Notes: generated from the sequence alone by a model not told the origin. Positions 18,960 through 30,253 are shown, counted from the stretch's first letter. The stretch: 64,000 nt of DNA from Rhodobacterales bacterium (GCA_003249215.1 QKJR01000088.1:1-64000), one strand, 5' to 3'. Translations and numbers: made by a program.

Positions 18960-19496
18960 ATGAGCGACGAAAACTCCGAACTGCGCCGCGTGGCAGGCAG
19001 GGTCAAATGGTTTGACCCCGGCAAGGGCTTCGGCTTCATCCTGGATGAAGGGGGTGGGCCCGACATCTTGCTGCACGGCAACGTTCTGCGCAATTTCGGC
19101 CAGAGCTCGGTCGCGGATGGGGCGGGCATCACGGTGAGCGTGCAATCGACGCCGCGCGGGGCGCAGGCCGTCGAGGTGATCGAGATCCTGCCGCCCGCCG
19201 ACGAGAGCCGCGCGGTGATGGTCGAGGACCTGAGCGAGACCAGCCCCGAGACGATCGCGGCGCTGCCTCTGGAACCCGCACGCGTGAAGTGGTTCGACAA
19301 GGGCAAGGGTTTCGGCTTCGCCAATGTCTTCGGCCGCGGTGAGGACATCTTCATCCATATCGAAGTGCTGCGCCGGTCTGGCTTTGCCGATCTGACCTCG
19401 GGCGAGGCGGTGTGCCTGCGCGTGATCGAGGGCAAGCGCGGGCGCATGGCGGCGCAGGTGGTGTCATGGGAAATGGCGGTTCGGCAGGCGCGCTGA
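18960..19496 (+). CDS. Double cold-shock-domain RNA/DNA-binding protein
   Basis: A 178-residue protein with two cold-shock domains, at about residues 10-75 and 105-175. Each has the RNP1-like motif: VKWFDPGKGFGFI in the first and VKWFDKGKGFGFA in the second. RNP2 is weak in the first (DILLHGNVL) and clear in the second (DIFIHIEVL). An acidic linker joins them. Two-domain CspA-like proteins are usual in alphaproteobacteria and act as nucleic-acid chaperones. The 3' end overlaps the likely start of the DUF192 gene by 31 bp. Confidence 0.92.
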   Translation: MSDENSELRRVAGRVKWFDPGKGFGFILDEGGGPDILLHGNVLRNFGQSSVADGAGITVSVQSTPRGAQAVEVIEILPPADESRAVMVEDLSETSPETIAALPLEPARVKWFDKGKGFGFANVFGRGEDIFIHIEVLRRSGFADLTSGEAVCLRVIEGKRGRMAAQVVSWEMAVRQAR

Positions 19497-19990
19497 GCGT
19501 GGGATGCCACGGGGCGCGGCGGTTCGCGGCGCTCTGGCTTTGTCTTGCTCTGGCCGCACCGGTGGGCGCGCGGGCCGAGGCGTGCCGCGCAGATCTGGCG
19601 CGGCTCGATCTGCCCTCGGGCGGGCGCGCGCAATTCACCATCGAAATCGCCGATGACGAGGCCGAGCGCGCGCAGGGTCTGATGGACCGCGATCATCTCG
19701 CGCGTGGGGCGGGGATGCTCTTCGTCTATCCGACCGAGCGGCCGGTGGCCTTCTGGATGCACAACACGCGCATCCCGCTCGACATGATCTTCATCGACGC
19801 GCGTGGCGAAGTGGTCGGCGTGCATGAGAATGCCAAGCCCTTCGACGAGACGCCGATCCCTTCGGGCGCGCCGGTGCGCTTCGTGCTGGAAATCAACGGC
19901 GGGCTTGCGCGCGCAATCGGGATCGGGCCGGGCAGCCTGCTCGCCCATCCCGCGATCGCGGCCGAGACCGCGCGTGTTCCGTGCCGCTAG
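19466..19990 (+). CDS. Secreted DUF192 family protein
   Basis: Small exported protein of the DUF192 family, function unknown. The hydrophobic stretch [20 protein letters not shown], followed by EAC, looks like a signal peptide. The mature domain has the conserved [35 protein letters not shown] and a C-terminal [11 protein letters not shown] block. The exact start is unclear: ATG 19466 gives a long N-terminus of 174 residues in total and overlaps the cold-shock gene; a GTG at about 19499 (VGCHGARRF) would remove the overlap and give a more normal signal peptide. Coupled expression with the cold-shock gene is likely. Confidence 0.88.
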   Translation: MGNGGSAGALSVGCHGARRFAALWLCLALAAPVGARAEACRADLARLDLPSGGRAQFTIEIADDEAERAQGLMDRDHLARGAGMLFVYPTERPVAFWMHNTRIPLDMIFIDARGEVVGVHENAKPFDETPIPSGAPVRFVLEINGGLARAIGIGPGSLLAHPAIAAETARVPCR

Positions 19991-20050
19991 GGGCGCGGGC
20001 CCAAGATACGGTCTTCCCCTCCCGCGCGCGAGCCAGTAGACAGGCCCGGT

Positions 20051-20127
20051 CGGGGCGTAGCGCAGCCTGGTAGCGCGACTGTTTTGGGTACAGTAGGTCG
20101 TGAGTTCGAATCTCGCCGCCCCGACCA
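20051..20127 (+). tRNA. tRNA-Pro (UGG anticodon)
   Basis: A 77-nt cloverleaf. The acceptor stem is CGGGGCG/CGCCCCG with discriminator A and encoded CCA. The D-arm has GCGCAGCCTGGTAGCGC. The anticodon stem is ACTGT/ACAGT with loop TTTGGGT, giving anticodon TGG. The T-arm GTGAGTTCGAATCTCGC is complete. It is a lone tRNA between the DUF192 gene and nrdJ. Confidence 0.97.
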
Positions 20128-20220
20128 TCCCGCCTTTTGCCTCTCTCTTGTGCGCTTCGATTCGTGCGACCTGTGGCGGTGCCGCGACAGGCCGTCGCGC
20201 GGGGTAAACCGCCATTCTAT

Positions 20221-20236
20221 CCACAAGATATTGTGC
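20221..20236. promoter_or_regulatory. NrdR box (distal)
   Basis: CCACAAGATATTGTGC at 20221-20236 matches 13 of 16 positions of the published NrdR consensus acaCwAtATaTwGtgt, with a perfect CACAA/TTGTG dyad. No convincing second box lies one repeat period (31-32 bp) away. It is about 400 bp upstream of nrdJ. Confidence 0.6.
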
Positions 20237-20441
20237 TCTGTGGATCAACCTTAACGAAATCGTCGTGAAGTCGTCGCAAGACCGCAGGAAACAAGGCGAA
20301 TCCCGCGATCCATCCGGTCCGGGGCGCGATTAACCATTTGTGGATGAATCGGCTGCCCCCCGCCGGCCCCTGATCCGGGGTCCGCGTCAATCGAAAAATC
20401 GTGGTTACACCCCTTAAAGAAATGTTGACCGAACCCGGCGG

Positions 20442-20489
20442 CTACGTCAGTTTGTGGGCGTCAGCAGCAAAAGCCACCAGATATAGTGG
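20442..20489. promoter_or_regulatory. Tandem NrdR boxes (proximal pair)
   Basis: CCACCAGATATAGTGG (20474-20489) matches 12 of 16 NrdR-box positions and is a near-perfect dyad. A weak partner, CTACGTCAGTTTGTGG (20442-20457), begins exactly 32 bp upstream, which is the three-turn spacing known for paired NrdR boxes. The stronger box contains TATAGT, a possible -10, so NrdR bound here would block the promoter. Both lie about 145-190 bp upstream of nrdJ. Confidence 0.65.
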
Positions 20490-20633
20490 CGGCGCAGACG
20501 GGGACAGATCCAGCATCCAGCTCGGTCCGTGGGGCCGTGCCGCACTCGGTTTGCGCCGGGATGCGAGGGTCTTTCGCGCCAGTGCCCTGCGACAATTTTT
20601 TGAGACGCACTTGAAGAGCATGGGACAGGGCCA

Positions 20634-23600
20634 ATGAAAATCGAACGCAAGTTCACCCGAGCAGACACCGGCGCCTATGGCGAGATCGCTTTCGCCACGA
20701 CCACCTCCGAGATTCGCAATCCTGACGGCAAGATCGTCTTCAAGAACGACCAGGTGGAGGTTCCCGAGGGCTGGAGCCAGGTCGCCTCGGACGTTCTTGC
20801 GCAGAAATATTTCCGCAAGGCCGGCGTTCCGGCGGTGCTCAAGCGCGTGAAGGAAAAGGGCGTGCCCGAGTTCCTGTGGCGCTCGGTCGCCGATGAGGCG
20901 GCGCTTGCCCAACTGCCCGAAGATCAGCGGATCGTGGGCGAGACCTCGGCCAAGCAGGTCTTCGATCGTCTGGCCGGCGCCTGGACCTATTGGGGCTGGA
21001 AAGGTGGCTATTTCACCACCGAGGCCGATGCCCGCGCCTATTACGACGAAATGCGTTACATGCTGGCCGAACAGATGGCCGCACCGAACTCGCCCCAGTG
21101 GTTCAACACCGGCCTGCACTGGGCTTATGGCATCGACGGCCCGAGCCAAGGTCACTACTATGTCGACCACGTCACCGGCAAACTGACGAAATCCGCGAGC
21201 GCCTATGAGCACCCGCAGCCGCACGCCTGCTTCATCCAGTCGGTCAAGGACGATCTGGTGGGCGATGGCGGGATCATGGATCTCTGGGTCCGCGAGGCGC
21301 GTCTTTTCAAATACGGCTCGGGCACCGGGACCAACTTCTCCTCGCTCCGCGCGGAGGGCGAGAAGCTCTCGGGCGGCGGCAAATCCTCGGGCCTGATGGG
21401 CTTTCTGAAGATCGGTGATCGCGCGGCGGGTGCGATCAAATCGGGCGGCACCACGCGCCGCGCGGCCAAGATGGTGATCTGCGACATGGATCACCCCGAT
21501 ATCGAGAGCTTCATCAACTGGAAGGTCATCGAAGAGCAGAAGGTCGCCTCGCTGGTCGCGGGCTCGAAGATGCACGAGCGCGAGCTCAACAAGATCTTCG
21601 AGGCGATCCGCGCCTGGGATGGCACTGAAGAGGGCCGCGTCGACCCGAGCGTCAACGAGGGCCTCAAGGCCGCGATCCGTTCGGCCAAGAAGGCGCTGAT
21701 CCCGGAAACCTATGTCAACCGCGTGCTGCAATATGCGCGTCAGGGCTTCGACAGCATCGAATTCCCGACCTATGACACCGATTGGGACTCGGAGGCCTAT
21801 ATCTCGGTCTCGGGCCAGAACTCGAACAACTCGGTGCGGGTGACCAACGCCTTCCTCAAGGCGGTCAAGGACGATGCGCCGTGGGAACTGCTGCGCCGCA
21901 CCGATGGCAAGGTCGCCAAGACCGTCAAGGCGCGTGAGCTCTGGGAACAGGTGGGTCATGCCGCCTGGGCCTGTGCCGACCCCGGCATCCAGTTCCACGA
22001 CACGGTGAACGAGTGGCACACCTGCCCCGAGGACGGGCAGATCCGTGGCTCGAACCCCTGCTCGGAATACATGTTCCTCGATGATACGGCGTGCAACCTC
22101 GCCTCGATGAACCTGCTGACCTTCTACAAGGGCGCGAAATTCGACGCCGAGGCCTATGTCCATGCGACCCGGCTCTGGACCGTCACGCTGGAAATCTCGG
22201 TGCTGATGGCGCAATTCCCGAGCCAGGAAATCGCGCAGCGCAGCTATGACTTCCGCACGCTCGGCCTTGGCTATGCCAATATCGGCGGTTTGCTGATGAA
22301 CATGGGGCTCGGTTACGACTCGGCCGAGGGCCGGGCGCTTTGCGGTGCGCTGACCGCGGTCATGACCGGCGTCAGCTATGCGACCTCGGCCGAGATGGCG
22401 GCAGAGCTTGGCGCCTTCCCGGGCTATGCCAAGAACGCGGCGCATATGCTGCGCGTCATCCGCAACCACCGCACCGCAGCGCATGGGAAAACCGAGGGCT
22501 ATGAGGCGCTCGAGGTGAAACCGGTCGCGCTCGATCACGCCAACTGCCCCGATCAGGGCCTGATCGCCATGGCGAAATCGGCCTGGGATGAGGCGCTGGC
22601 CTTGGGCGAGGCGCATGGCTTCCGCAATGCGCAGGTCTCGGTCATCGCGCCGACCGGCACCATCGGCCTTGTCATGGATTGCGACACGACCGGCATCGAG
22701 CCCGACTTCGCGCTGGTGAAGTTCAAGAAGCTGGCCGGCGGCGGTTACTTCAAGATCATCAACCGCTCGGTTCCGGCGGCGCTCGAAACGCTGGGCTATG
22801 GCTCGGCGCAGATCGAGGAAATCATCGCCTATGCGGTGGGTCATGGCTCGCTTGGCAACTGCGCCGGCATCAACCACACCGCGCTGATCGGCCACGGCTT
22901 TGGCGCGCGGGAAATCGAGAAGATCGAGGCCGCGCTGCCCTCGGCCTTCGACATCCGCTTTGTGTTCAACCAGTGGACGCTGGGCGAGGATTTCTGCACC
23001 AAGACGCTCGGCATCCCGGCCGAGAAGCTGAACGACCCGACCTTCGACATGCTGCGTCACCTCGGCTTCACCCGCGCGCAGATCGACGCGGCCAATGACC
23101 ATGTCTGCGGCACGATGACCCTCGAAGGGGCGCCGTTCCTGAGCCCCGCGCATTACGTGGTCTTCGACTGCGCCAATGCCTGCGGCAAGAAGGGCAAGCG
23201 TTACCTCTCGGTCGAGAGCCACATCCGCATGATGGCCGCGGCGCAATCGTTCATCTCGGGCGCGATTTCCAAAACGATCAACATGCCGAACTCGGCCACG
23301 ATCGAGGAAACGCTGGCGGCCTATGAGCTGTCGTGGTCCCTCGGCATCAAGGCAAACGCGCTTTACCGCGATGGCTCGAAACTCAGCCAGCCGCTGGCGT
23401 CCGCGCTCGTCGAGGATGACGAGGAGGCCGAGGAAATCCTCGCCACCGGCAGCCAGCAGGAAAAGGCCGTGGTTCTGGCCGAGAAGATCATCGAGAAGGT
23501 GGTCGTCAAGGAGATCGTGCGCAGCCACCGCGAGAAGCTGCCCGAGCGCCGCAAGGGCTATACCCAGAAGGCGGTCGTCGGCGGTCACAAGGTCTATCTG

Positions 23601-24308
23601 CGGACCGGCGAATATCAGGACGGCCAGCTCGGCGAGATCTTCATCGACATGCACAAGGAAGGCGCAGGCTTCCGGGCGATGATGAACAACTTCGCCATCG
23701 CGGTCTCGGTCGGCCTGCAATACGGCGTGCCGCTCGAGGAATTCGTCGACGCCTTCACCTTCACCAAGTTCGAGCCTGCGGGCATGGTCCAGGGCAATGA
23801 CTCGATCAAGAACGCGACCTCGATCCTCGACTATGTGTTCCGCGAGCTGGCGGTGAGCTATCTCGACCGCACCGATCTCGCGCATATCAAGCCGAAGGGG
23901 ACGTCGTTCGACGATCTCGGCGGCGGCACGGATGAGGGCAAGCGCTCGAACATCGAGCCGGTCAGCGAGTCGGCTGCGTCGAAATCGCTCGAGGTGCTGC
24001 GCCAGATTTCCTCGACCGGCTATCTGCGCAAGCGCCTGCCGCAAGAGCTCGTCGTGCTGCAAGGCGGCGCCGCGGCGCTCGACCCGATGAGCGCGCTCAA
24101 CACGCTGGTGCCCGAAACCGCGATGGCGGTGAACGCGAGCGTGAGCACCTCGATTTCCTCGGGCGTGGTGGCGATGGATGCGCGCACCAAGGCCAAGATG
24201 CAGGGCTACGAGGGCGAGGCCTGCGGCGAATGCGGCAACTATACGCTGGTGCGCAACGGCACCTGCATGAAGTGCAACACCTGCGGCGGCACGAGCGGCT
24301 GCAGCTGA
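20634..24308 (+). CDS. nrdJ: Adenosylcobalamin-dependent (class II) ribonucleotide reductase
   Basis: Reduces ribonucleotides to deoxyribonucleotides using a B12-generated thiyl radical, with or without oxygen. The 1224-residue single-chain enzyme has the N-terminal RNR region, the catalytic barrel with [12 protein letters not shown], the active-site block [40 protein letters not shown] and [18 protein letters not shown], and a C-terminal TSCPD domain. It ends in a zinc-ribbon-like run of cysteines ([22 protein letters not shown]) that probably carries the redox pair. Such length is typical of the alphaproteobacterial form. NrdR boxes upstream suggest dATP-responsive repression, and a strong terminator follows. 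Confidence 0.97.
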   Translation: MKIERKFTRADTGAYGEIAFATTTSEIRNPDGKIVFKNDQVEVPEGWSQVASDVLAQKYFRKAGVPAVLKRVKEKGVPEFLWRSVADEAALAQLPEDQRIVGETSAKQVFDRLAGAWTYWGWKGGYFTTEADARAYYDEMRYMLAEQMAAPNSPQWFNTGLHWAYGIDGPSQGHYYVDHVTGKLTKSASAYEHPQPHACFIQSVKDDLVGDGGIMDLWVREARLFKYGSGTGTNFSSLRAEGEKLSGGGKSSGLMGFLKIGDRAAGAIKSGGTTRRAAKMVICDMDHPDIESFINWKVIEEQKVASLVAGSKMHERELNKIFEAIRAWDGTEEGRVDPSVNEGLKAAIRSAKKALIPETYVNRVLQYARQGFDSIEFPTYDTDWDSEAYISVSGQNSNNSVRVTNAFLKAVKDDAPWELLRRTDGKVAKTVKARELWEQVGHAAWACADPGIQFHDTVNEWHTCPEDGQIRGSNPCSEYMFLDDTACNLASMNLLTFYKGAKFDAEAYVHATRLWTVTLEISVLMAQFPSQEIAQRSYDFRTLGLGYANIGGLLMNMGLGYDSAEGRALCGALTAVMTGVSYATSAEMAAELGAFPGYAKNAAHMLRVIRNHRTAAHGKTEGYEALEVKPVALDHANCPDQGLIAMAKSAWDEALALGEAHGFRNAQVSVIAPTGTIGLVMDCDTTGIEPDFALVKFKKLAGGGYFKIINRSVPAALETLGYGSAQIEEIIAYAVGHGSLGNCAGINHTALIGHGFGAREIEKIEAALPSAFDIRFVFNQWTLGEDFCTKTLGIPAEKLNDPTFDMLRHLGFTRAQIDAANDHVCGTMTLEGAPFLSPAHYVVFDCANACGKKGKRYLSVESHIRMMAAAQSFISGAISKTINMPNSATIEETLAAYELSWSLGIKANALYRDGSKLSQPLASALVEDDEEAEEILATGSQQEKAVVLAEKIIEKVVVKEIVRSHREKLPERRKGYTQKAVVGGHKVYLRTGEYQDGQLGEIFIDMHKEGAGFRAMMNNFAIAVSVGLQYGVPLEEFVDAFTFTKFEPAGMVQGNDSIKNATSILDYVFRELAVSYLDRTDLAHIKPKGTSFDDLGGGTDEGKRSNIEPVSESAASKSLEVLRQISSTGYLRKRLPQELVVLQGGAAALDPMSALNTLVPETAMAVNASVSTSISSGVVAMDARTKAKMQGYEGEACGECGNYTLVRNGTCMKCNTCGGTSGCS

Positions 24309-24313
24309 TCAAC

Positions 24314-24340
24314 CGGCCCCGGGTTCGCCCGGGGCCGTTT
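24314..24340 (+). terminator. Rho-independent terminator of nrdJ
   Basis: Perfect 10-bp stem CGGCCCCGGG, tetraloop TTCG, CCCGGGGCCG (24314-24337), followed by TTT, 5 bp after the nrdJ stop codon. Confidence 0.9.
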
Positions 24341-24437
24341 CCATCCGGGGCGGGTGCGCTCGCCCCAGGCGCCGAGATGGCCCAGGCAAAACGGCGAAAG
24401 CTAGGGCGGTCAACGAATGAGCCTGATCGGTGAACCT

Positions 24438-24468
24438 GGCCCCCTTCCCTTTGAAGGGGGCCTCTTTC
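24438..24468. terminator. Second hairpin between nrdJ and the anti-sigma gene
   Basis: Perfect 10-bp stem GGCCCCCTTC (24438-24447), loop CCTTT, GAAGGGGGCC (24453-24462), followed by TCTTTC on the + strand. It lies at the end of the convergent anti-sigma gene (24470), so it may also stop that transcript, though there is no T-run on the - strand. Confidence 0.65.
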
Positions 24469-24469
24469 G

Positions 24470-25270
24470 TCAAAGCGACAGTTCGTGATAGGCGGCTTCG
24501 GCCAGCGGCCAGAGCGCGGCGCGATCCATCGGCCCCGAAAGCGCAAAGCCCAGCCCCGCCTCGACCCAGACGAGGCTCGCCGTGCCATCCGCGCCCTCGC
24601 GGAAGCGGAAGGCGGTCTCGCTGCCCGGGGTGGCGGCGACATAGAGGGTGACGCGCTGGCCGCTCGCGTCTTCATACATGAGCTGCGCGGCGGGGCCCTG
24701 ATCGGCGGGCAGGAGGCGGCCGCCGATCAGCGTGAAGCCTTGGGCGCGCAGATCGGGGGCCGCGAGCGGATGGCCAAGGCGTTTGGAAAGCCAGGCCATC
24801 AGATGCGGTTCCGCCGCATCGCCCTCGCTCACCGCCACTTCGACCGGATGGGCGACCTCGACCGCATAGACGGCATGGGCCAGTTGCGCCTCGGCGGCGA
24901 GGCGCATCATCGGCTGGGCGGCGGGGGCGGGGTCACGGCCTGCGATCTGCCAGCCACCGAGCGCGCCGATCCCGATCAGGGCGAGGCTCGCCGCGATCCG
25001 GCGCAGCGGCACGAAGGCCCCGTCGCGCGGCGCGAGATGCGCAAGGCGCAGCCGCTCGGGGATCGGCTCGGCCGCGATCGGGTCGAGGGCCGCGCGCAGC
25101 GCGAGGCGGTCGGCGCGCTGGGCGGCAACGCGGGCCGCGAGATCGGGATCGGCGGCCAGCGCCGCGCGCGCGGCCTCGGCCCGATCCGGGGGCAGACGGT
25201 CATCGACCAGCGCCTGGACCTCGGCCTCGGTCAGCGGGGCTTCGGGGCGGGGGGCGTTCACTTCGGTCAT
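24470..25270 (-). CDS. Membrane anti-sigma factor, partner of the ECF sigma factor
   Basis: A 266-residue single-pass protein that probably holds its cognate ECF sigma factor inactive. The N-terminal cytoplasmic part (1-88) resembles RsiW/RskA-type anti-sigma domains (LTEAEVQALVDDRLPPDRA) but lacks the zinc-binding HXXXCXXC motif, so it is not a zinc-dependent ZAS protein like ChrR. A membrane helix is at about 91-108 (RIAASLALIGIGALGGWQIA). The periplasmic domain runs from 110 to 266 and contains no cysteine. Its ATG overlaps the sigma gene's stop by 4 bp, the usual sigma/anti-sigma coupling. No protease site or signal can be read from sequence. Confidence 0.88.
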   Translation of the reverse strand: MTEVNAPRPEAPLTEAEVQALVDDRLPPDRAEAARAALAADPDLAARVAAQRADRLALRAALDPIAAEPIPERLRLAHLAPRDGAFVPLRRIAASLALIGIGALGGWQIAGRDPAPAAQPMMRLAAEAQLAHAVYAVEVAHPVEVAVSEGDAAEPHLMAWLSKRLGHPLAAPDLRAQGFTLIGGRLLPADQGPAAQLMYEDASGQRVTLYVAATPGSETAFRFREGADGTASLVWVEAGLGFALSGPMDRAALWPLAEAAYHELSL

Positions 25271-25803
25271 TTCACGCTCCTCAAGGGGGGCCGCGGGCCG
25301 GATCGGTCGGTTTCGGTCGGCGGCTCTTCGGTCAGGGCCCGCAGCGCCGCGCGCCCGCGCGAGAGCCGCGACATCACCGTGCCGCGCGGGATGCCGAGGA
25401 TGCGGGCGGTCGCCTCATAGCTGAAATCCTCGACCCCGACCAGCAGCAGCACCTCGCGCTGTTCGAGCGGCAGGCGCCCGATGGCCTGCATCACTTGCGT
25501 GAACTGCAGCGAGGCCTCGGGGGTGCCGGCGGCGGCGGGTTCTGGCGCGAGATCGAGCGCAACCGGCGTGCCGCGCCGGGCCTTGGCACGCAGCCCGTCG
25601 ATATGCAGGTTGCGCAGCATCGCAAAGAGCCAGGCGCGCAGTTCCTCCTCGGAGCGCAGGAGGTGCCAGCGCGAGAGCGCCCGCAGCAGGCAATCCTGCA
25701 CCAGATCGTCGGCGGCCTCGGCATCGCGCAAAAGCGCGCGGGCAAAGCGGCGCAGCGCGGGGATCTGCGCTTCGATCAGATGGCGGGTGCGGCGCGTGGT
25801 CAT
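25267..25803 (-). CDS. ECF-family RNA polymerase sigma factor
   Basis: A 178-residue extracytoplasmic-function sigma factor. Region 2 is at about 10-80 (DAEAADDLVQDCLLRALSRW, then AWLFAMLRNLHIDGLR). Region 4 is at about 110-160 (LPLEQREVLLLVGVEDFSYE, then GIPRGTVMSRLSRGRAALR, the helix-turn-helix). The target promoter is unknown; a candidate sits before the small secreted gene upstream (26313-26341). It is followed by its anti-sigma gene (4-bp overlap) and preceded by two GC-rich hairpins at 25834-25885. Confidence 0.95.
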   Translation of the reverse strand: MTTRRTRHLIEAQIPALRRFARALLRDAEAADDLVQDCLLRALSRWHLLRSEEELRAWLFAMLRNLHIDGLRAKARRGTPVALDLAPEPAAAGTPEASLQFTQVMQAIGRLPLEQREVLLLVGVEDFSYEATARILGIPRGTVMSRLSRGRAALRALTEEPPTETDRSGPRPPLRSVK

Positions 25804-25833
25804 GCTCTCTCGCAGGTCTTGGCTCGGGGAGGC

Positions 25834-25885
25834 GGCCCCGGGCTCCGGGGCCGTCCGGGTCGCGCCAGCCCGGGGGCGCTGGCGC
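25834..25885. other. Two adjacent GC hairpins before the sigma gene
   Basis: GGCCCCGG-GCT-CCGGGGCC near 25834-25852 and GCGCCAGC...GCTGGCGC near 25861-25884, both perfect stems, between the small secreted gene (ends 25900) and the sigma gene (starts 25803). There is no T-run on the - strand, so they may be a processing or partial termination signal, not a clean terminator. Confidence 0.5.
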
Positions 25886-25899
25886 GGCCGTCACTGGCT

Positions 25900-26280
25900 T
25901 CAGGGTTGCGCGACGTGCCAGGCGCCGTCGAGGAAATTGTCGCCGGTGATGTCGCCCGGCTTCATGTCCTTGACCCAGGCATAGAGCGGCTTGCCCTTGT
26001 AGGCCCATTGCATCGTGCCTTCGGGGCGGGTGACGACGGTCCAGTCGCCCGAGGCCATCGCACCCGCTTCGGCGAGGAACGGCGGCCAGTTCGCGGCGCA
26101 TTTGTCGACGCAGGCGACCTTGTCGGCGCTGTCCTTGTCGAAGGTATAGAGCGTCATGCCCTTGGCGTCGACGAGGGTCGGGCCCTTGGCGGTGGTGGCG
26201 GTCATCGCCGGGTCGGCGGCGAGGGCGGCGGTGCTGGCCAGCATCAGGCTGAGCGCGGACGTCAGGATCAGTCGGGTCAT
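25900..26280 (-). CDS. Small secreted protein of the COG4315 (YX(F/W/Y)XXD) repeat family
   Basis: A 126-residue exported protein. A signal peptide is visible (MTRLILTSALSLMLASTAAL, cleaved after ALA-AD). The mature part has two copies of the family repeat: MTLYTFDKDSADKVAC, then KPLYAWVKDMKPGD. Two cysteines in VACVDKCAANWPPF could form a disulphide. Many relatives are lipoproteins, but no lipobox cysteine is seen here. The function is unknown. Placed upstream of an ECF sigma/anti-sigma pair, it may be a regulated target or an envelope sensor component. Confidence 0.88.
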   Translation of the reverse strand: MTRLILTSALSLMLASTAALAADPAMTATTAKGPTLVDAKGMTLYTFDKDSADKVACVDKCAANWPPFLAEAGAMASGDWTVVTRPEGTMQWAYKGKPLYAWVKDMKPGDITGDNFLDGAWHVAQP

Positions 26281-26312
26281 CTCGGGGTCTCCCTGTTGGA
26301 TTGGACAGAAGA

Positions 26313-26341
26313 GAAGACGATGGGGTGCGGGGTTTATTCCC
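26313..26341 (-). promoter_or_regulatory. Candidate ECF-type promoter
   Basis: On the - strand, GGGAATAAA (26341-26333) and CGTCTTC (26319-26313) resemble the -35 (GGAA-type) and -10 (CGTC-type) elements used by many ECF sigma factors, with a spacing of about 15 bp. They lie 33-61 bp upstream of the small secreted gene. Autoregulation by the adjacent sigma factor is an inference. Confidence 0.45.
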
Positions 26342-26469
26342 GCAGAGACGCAAATTTTGCGCAGAGGCGGCGCGGCCGCGATTTGCTGAGGGGCGTATCC
26401 CGGACATTGTGAGGGACGGGGAGGGTGCAGGGGGCTGCTCGCCCCCTCGCCGCGGTGCGGCTCACCCCT

Positions 26470-26496
26470 CGGGATATTTGGGCACAGTTGATGGGG
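26470..26496. repeat. Dispersed repeat family A, single arm (copy A2)
   Basis: CGGGATATTTGGGCACAG followed by TTGATGGGG (26470-26496) matches one arm of the family A inverted repeat. I find no opposing arm nearby, so this copy looks partial. The 26281-26616 stretch holds only this, the candidate ECF promoter and the terminator at 26570. Confidence 0.75.
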
Positions 26497-26569
26497 AAAG
26501 GGGGGCGCAGGCGCGGGCGGGTTCGTTCGTAGGCGGGCGGGTTATGGGGGCAAGCGCGCCCCGCAAATG

Positions 26570-26597
26570 AAAACCCCGGGCGCGTGGCCCGGGGTTT
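26570..26597 (-). terminator. Terminator of the first TRAP receptor gene
   Basis: Perfect stem AAACCCCGGGC-GCGTG-GCCCGGGGTTT at about 26571-26597. Read on the - strand it ends in a T-run and stands 20 bp after the stop codon of the TRAP receptor gene. Confidence 0.88.
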
Positions 26598-26616
26598 CGT
26601 GGTCCGTCGTGAGGGA

Positions 26617-27798
<1,182 letters not shown>

Positions 27799-27853
27799 TT
27801 ACTTGACCGGATCGCCCTGTCCAGCCCTGCCGCAGCGGCCGTGCGCAATTTTC

Positions 27854-27895
27854 GTTAATAAAATACCCCCCGCCGCGAAAGATCGGGGCGGGGGG
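27854..27895 (-). terminator. Terminator of the second TRAP receptor gene
   Basis: Stem CCCCCCGCC (27866-27874) with GGCGGGGGG (27887-27895). On the - strand the hairpin is followed by TATTTTATTAACG, a T-rich tail. It separates the two tandem TRAP genes into different transcription units. Confidence 0.85.
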
Positions 27896-27951
27896 CGAAG
27901 CGATCCGGAGTGAATGCCGCAAGTCTCGGCATTCGCACAGGTTTCGGGCGA

Positions 27952-29294
<1,343 letters not shown>

Positions 29295-30122
29295 TCAGCC
29301 GCGGGTGTCGGGCAGCGCGATGCGCGCGACCTGTTCGGCGATCGGATCGACCGAGAGCGGGTGGGTCTCGCCCGAGTGATCCTCGGGGTTGCCGATATCC
29401 TGCCAGCGGCCGTTCTTGAAAATCTCGAGCGCGCCGAAACGGGCCTTGTAGCCCATCTTGCGCGAGCCGGGCACCCAATAGCCGAGATAGACGTAAGGAA
29501 GCCCCGCGCGGCGCGCGATATCGACATGATCGAGGATCAGATAGGTGCCGAGGCTGTCGTCGATCCGGTCCGGGTCATAGAAGCTGTAGACCATGCTCAG
29601 CCCGTCATCGAGCACATCGGTGAGGCAGACGGCGGTCAGCGCACGGGTGGTGCCCGGGGTGGCGGCGGTCTCGCGATATTCGATGACGCGGGTCTTGACC
29701 GGGGTTTCCTCGATCATCGCGGCAAATTCGAAGATATCCATGTCGGCCATGCCGCCGTCCGCGTGACGGTGGTCGAGATAGCGGCGAAAAAGGGCGAATT
29801 GCTCTTCGGTGGCCCAGGGGCTCGTCGCGGTGCGCTTGAGATCGGCATTGCGCCGCAGGACCCGGCGCTGGGTCTTCGAGGGCGCAAAATCCGCAACCCG
29901 GATCCGCGCCGAGAGGCAGGCGGTGCAATCGGCGCAGGAGGGGCGATAGAGCACGTTCTGCGAGCGGCGGAACCCCTGCCGCGAGAGCGCGTTGTTGAGC
30001 TTCTCCGCGCCTTCGCCCTGCAGTGCGGTGAACAATTTCCGTTCGGCCCGGCCCTCGAGATAGGGGCAGGGCTGCGGGGCCGTCACGTAGAACTGGGGGG
30101 CGAGGGGGAGTGAGTGGCGCAT
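29295..30122 (-). CDS. bpt: Aspartate/glutamate leucyltransferase (Bpt)
   Basis: Adds leucine from Leu-tRNA to proteins with N-terminal Asp or Glu, marking them for ClpS/ClpAP degradation (N-end rule). The 275-residue protein starts [20 protein letters not shown] and has the conserved cysteine-rich region [17 protein letters not shown] and the C-terminal transferase fold with [12 protein letters not shown] and [20 protein letters not shown]. The ATG at 30122 has no good ribosome site; directly before it lies an 87-bp multi-stem element (separate entry). Confidence 0.93.
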   Translation of the reverse strand: MRHSLPLAPQFYVTAPQPCPYLEGRAERKLFTALQGEGAEKLNNALSRQGFRRSQNVLYRPSCADCTACLSARIRVADFAPSKTQRRVLRRNADLKRTATSPWATEEQFALFRRYLDHRHADGGMADMDIFEFAAMIEETPVKTRVIEYRETAATPGTTRALTAVCLTDVLDDGLSMVYSFYDPDRIDDSLGTYLILDHVDIARRAGLPYVYLGYWVPGSRKMGYKARFGALEIFKNGRWQDIGNPEDHSGETHPLSVDPIAEQVARIALPDTRG

Positions 30123-30125
30123 GAC

Positions 30126-30212
30126 CCGTCAGAAATAGCCTTCGCGCCGAGGCTATCAAGAGCCGGGGCTTGCGCCAAGGGGCTCGTGCAGATTGCTTGG
30201 ATTTTCTGACGG
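30126..30212 (-). promoter_or_regulatory. Candidate structured 5' leader of bpt
   Basis: Outer stem CCGTCAGAAA (30126-30135) pairs perfectly with TTTCTGACGG (30203-30212). Inside are hairpin TAGCCT/AGGCTA (30136-30155) and hairpin GAGCC/GGCTC (30160-30185), the latter capped by CTTG/CAAG. CCAAG (30175-30179) could also pair with CTTGG (30196-30200). On the - strand the outer stem closes three bases before the bpt start codon. The arrangement resembles a regulatory RNA, but I do not recognise a known riboswitch class. Confidence 0.45.
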
Positions 30213-30219
30213 ATAGGGG

Positions 30220-30242
30220 GCGCCGCCCCGGTGGGGCGGCGC
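30220..30242. terminator. GC hairpin after DUF2852
   Basis: Perfect 10-bp stem GCGCCGCCCC-GGT-GGGGCGGCGC, 12 bp after the DUF2852 stop codon on the - strand. No T-run follows, so termination may be partial and bpt may be read from the upstream promoter. Confidence 0.55.
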
Positions 30243-30253
30243 GGTTGGTGCAA

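Larger units (their letters stand above)
20128..20633 (+). other. 506-bp gene-free region upstream of nrdJ
   Basis: No credible gene. It holds the regulatory DNA of nrdJ: one strong NrdR-box-like palindrome at 20221-20236, and a pair at 20442-20457 and 20474-20489. I looked for a cobalamin riboswitch because NrdJ uses B12, and did not recognise a B12 box. The last 140 bp, with the ribosome-binding region GGGACAGGG just before ATG 20634, are leader sequence. Confidence 0.7.

Noticed and set aside
18047-20248. A 733-residue - strand frame covering pdxH and the cold-shock gene
   Set aside because: It is antisense to two confident genes and a tRNA, with no similarity to known proteins.
20128-20633. 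Cobalamin riboswitch upstream of nrdJ
   Set aside because: No B12-box-like sequence or the long conserved fold was recognised. NrdR boxes explain the region better.
20442-24062. A 1206-residue open frame on the - strand opposite nrdJ
   Set aside because: It mirrors the codon pattern of nrdJ, has no recognisable domain and is very rich in Arg, Asp and His. High-GC genes routinely create such antisense frames.
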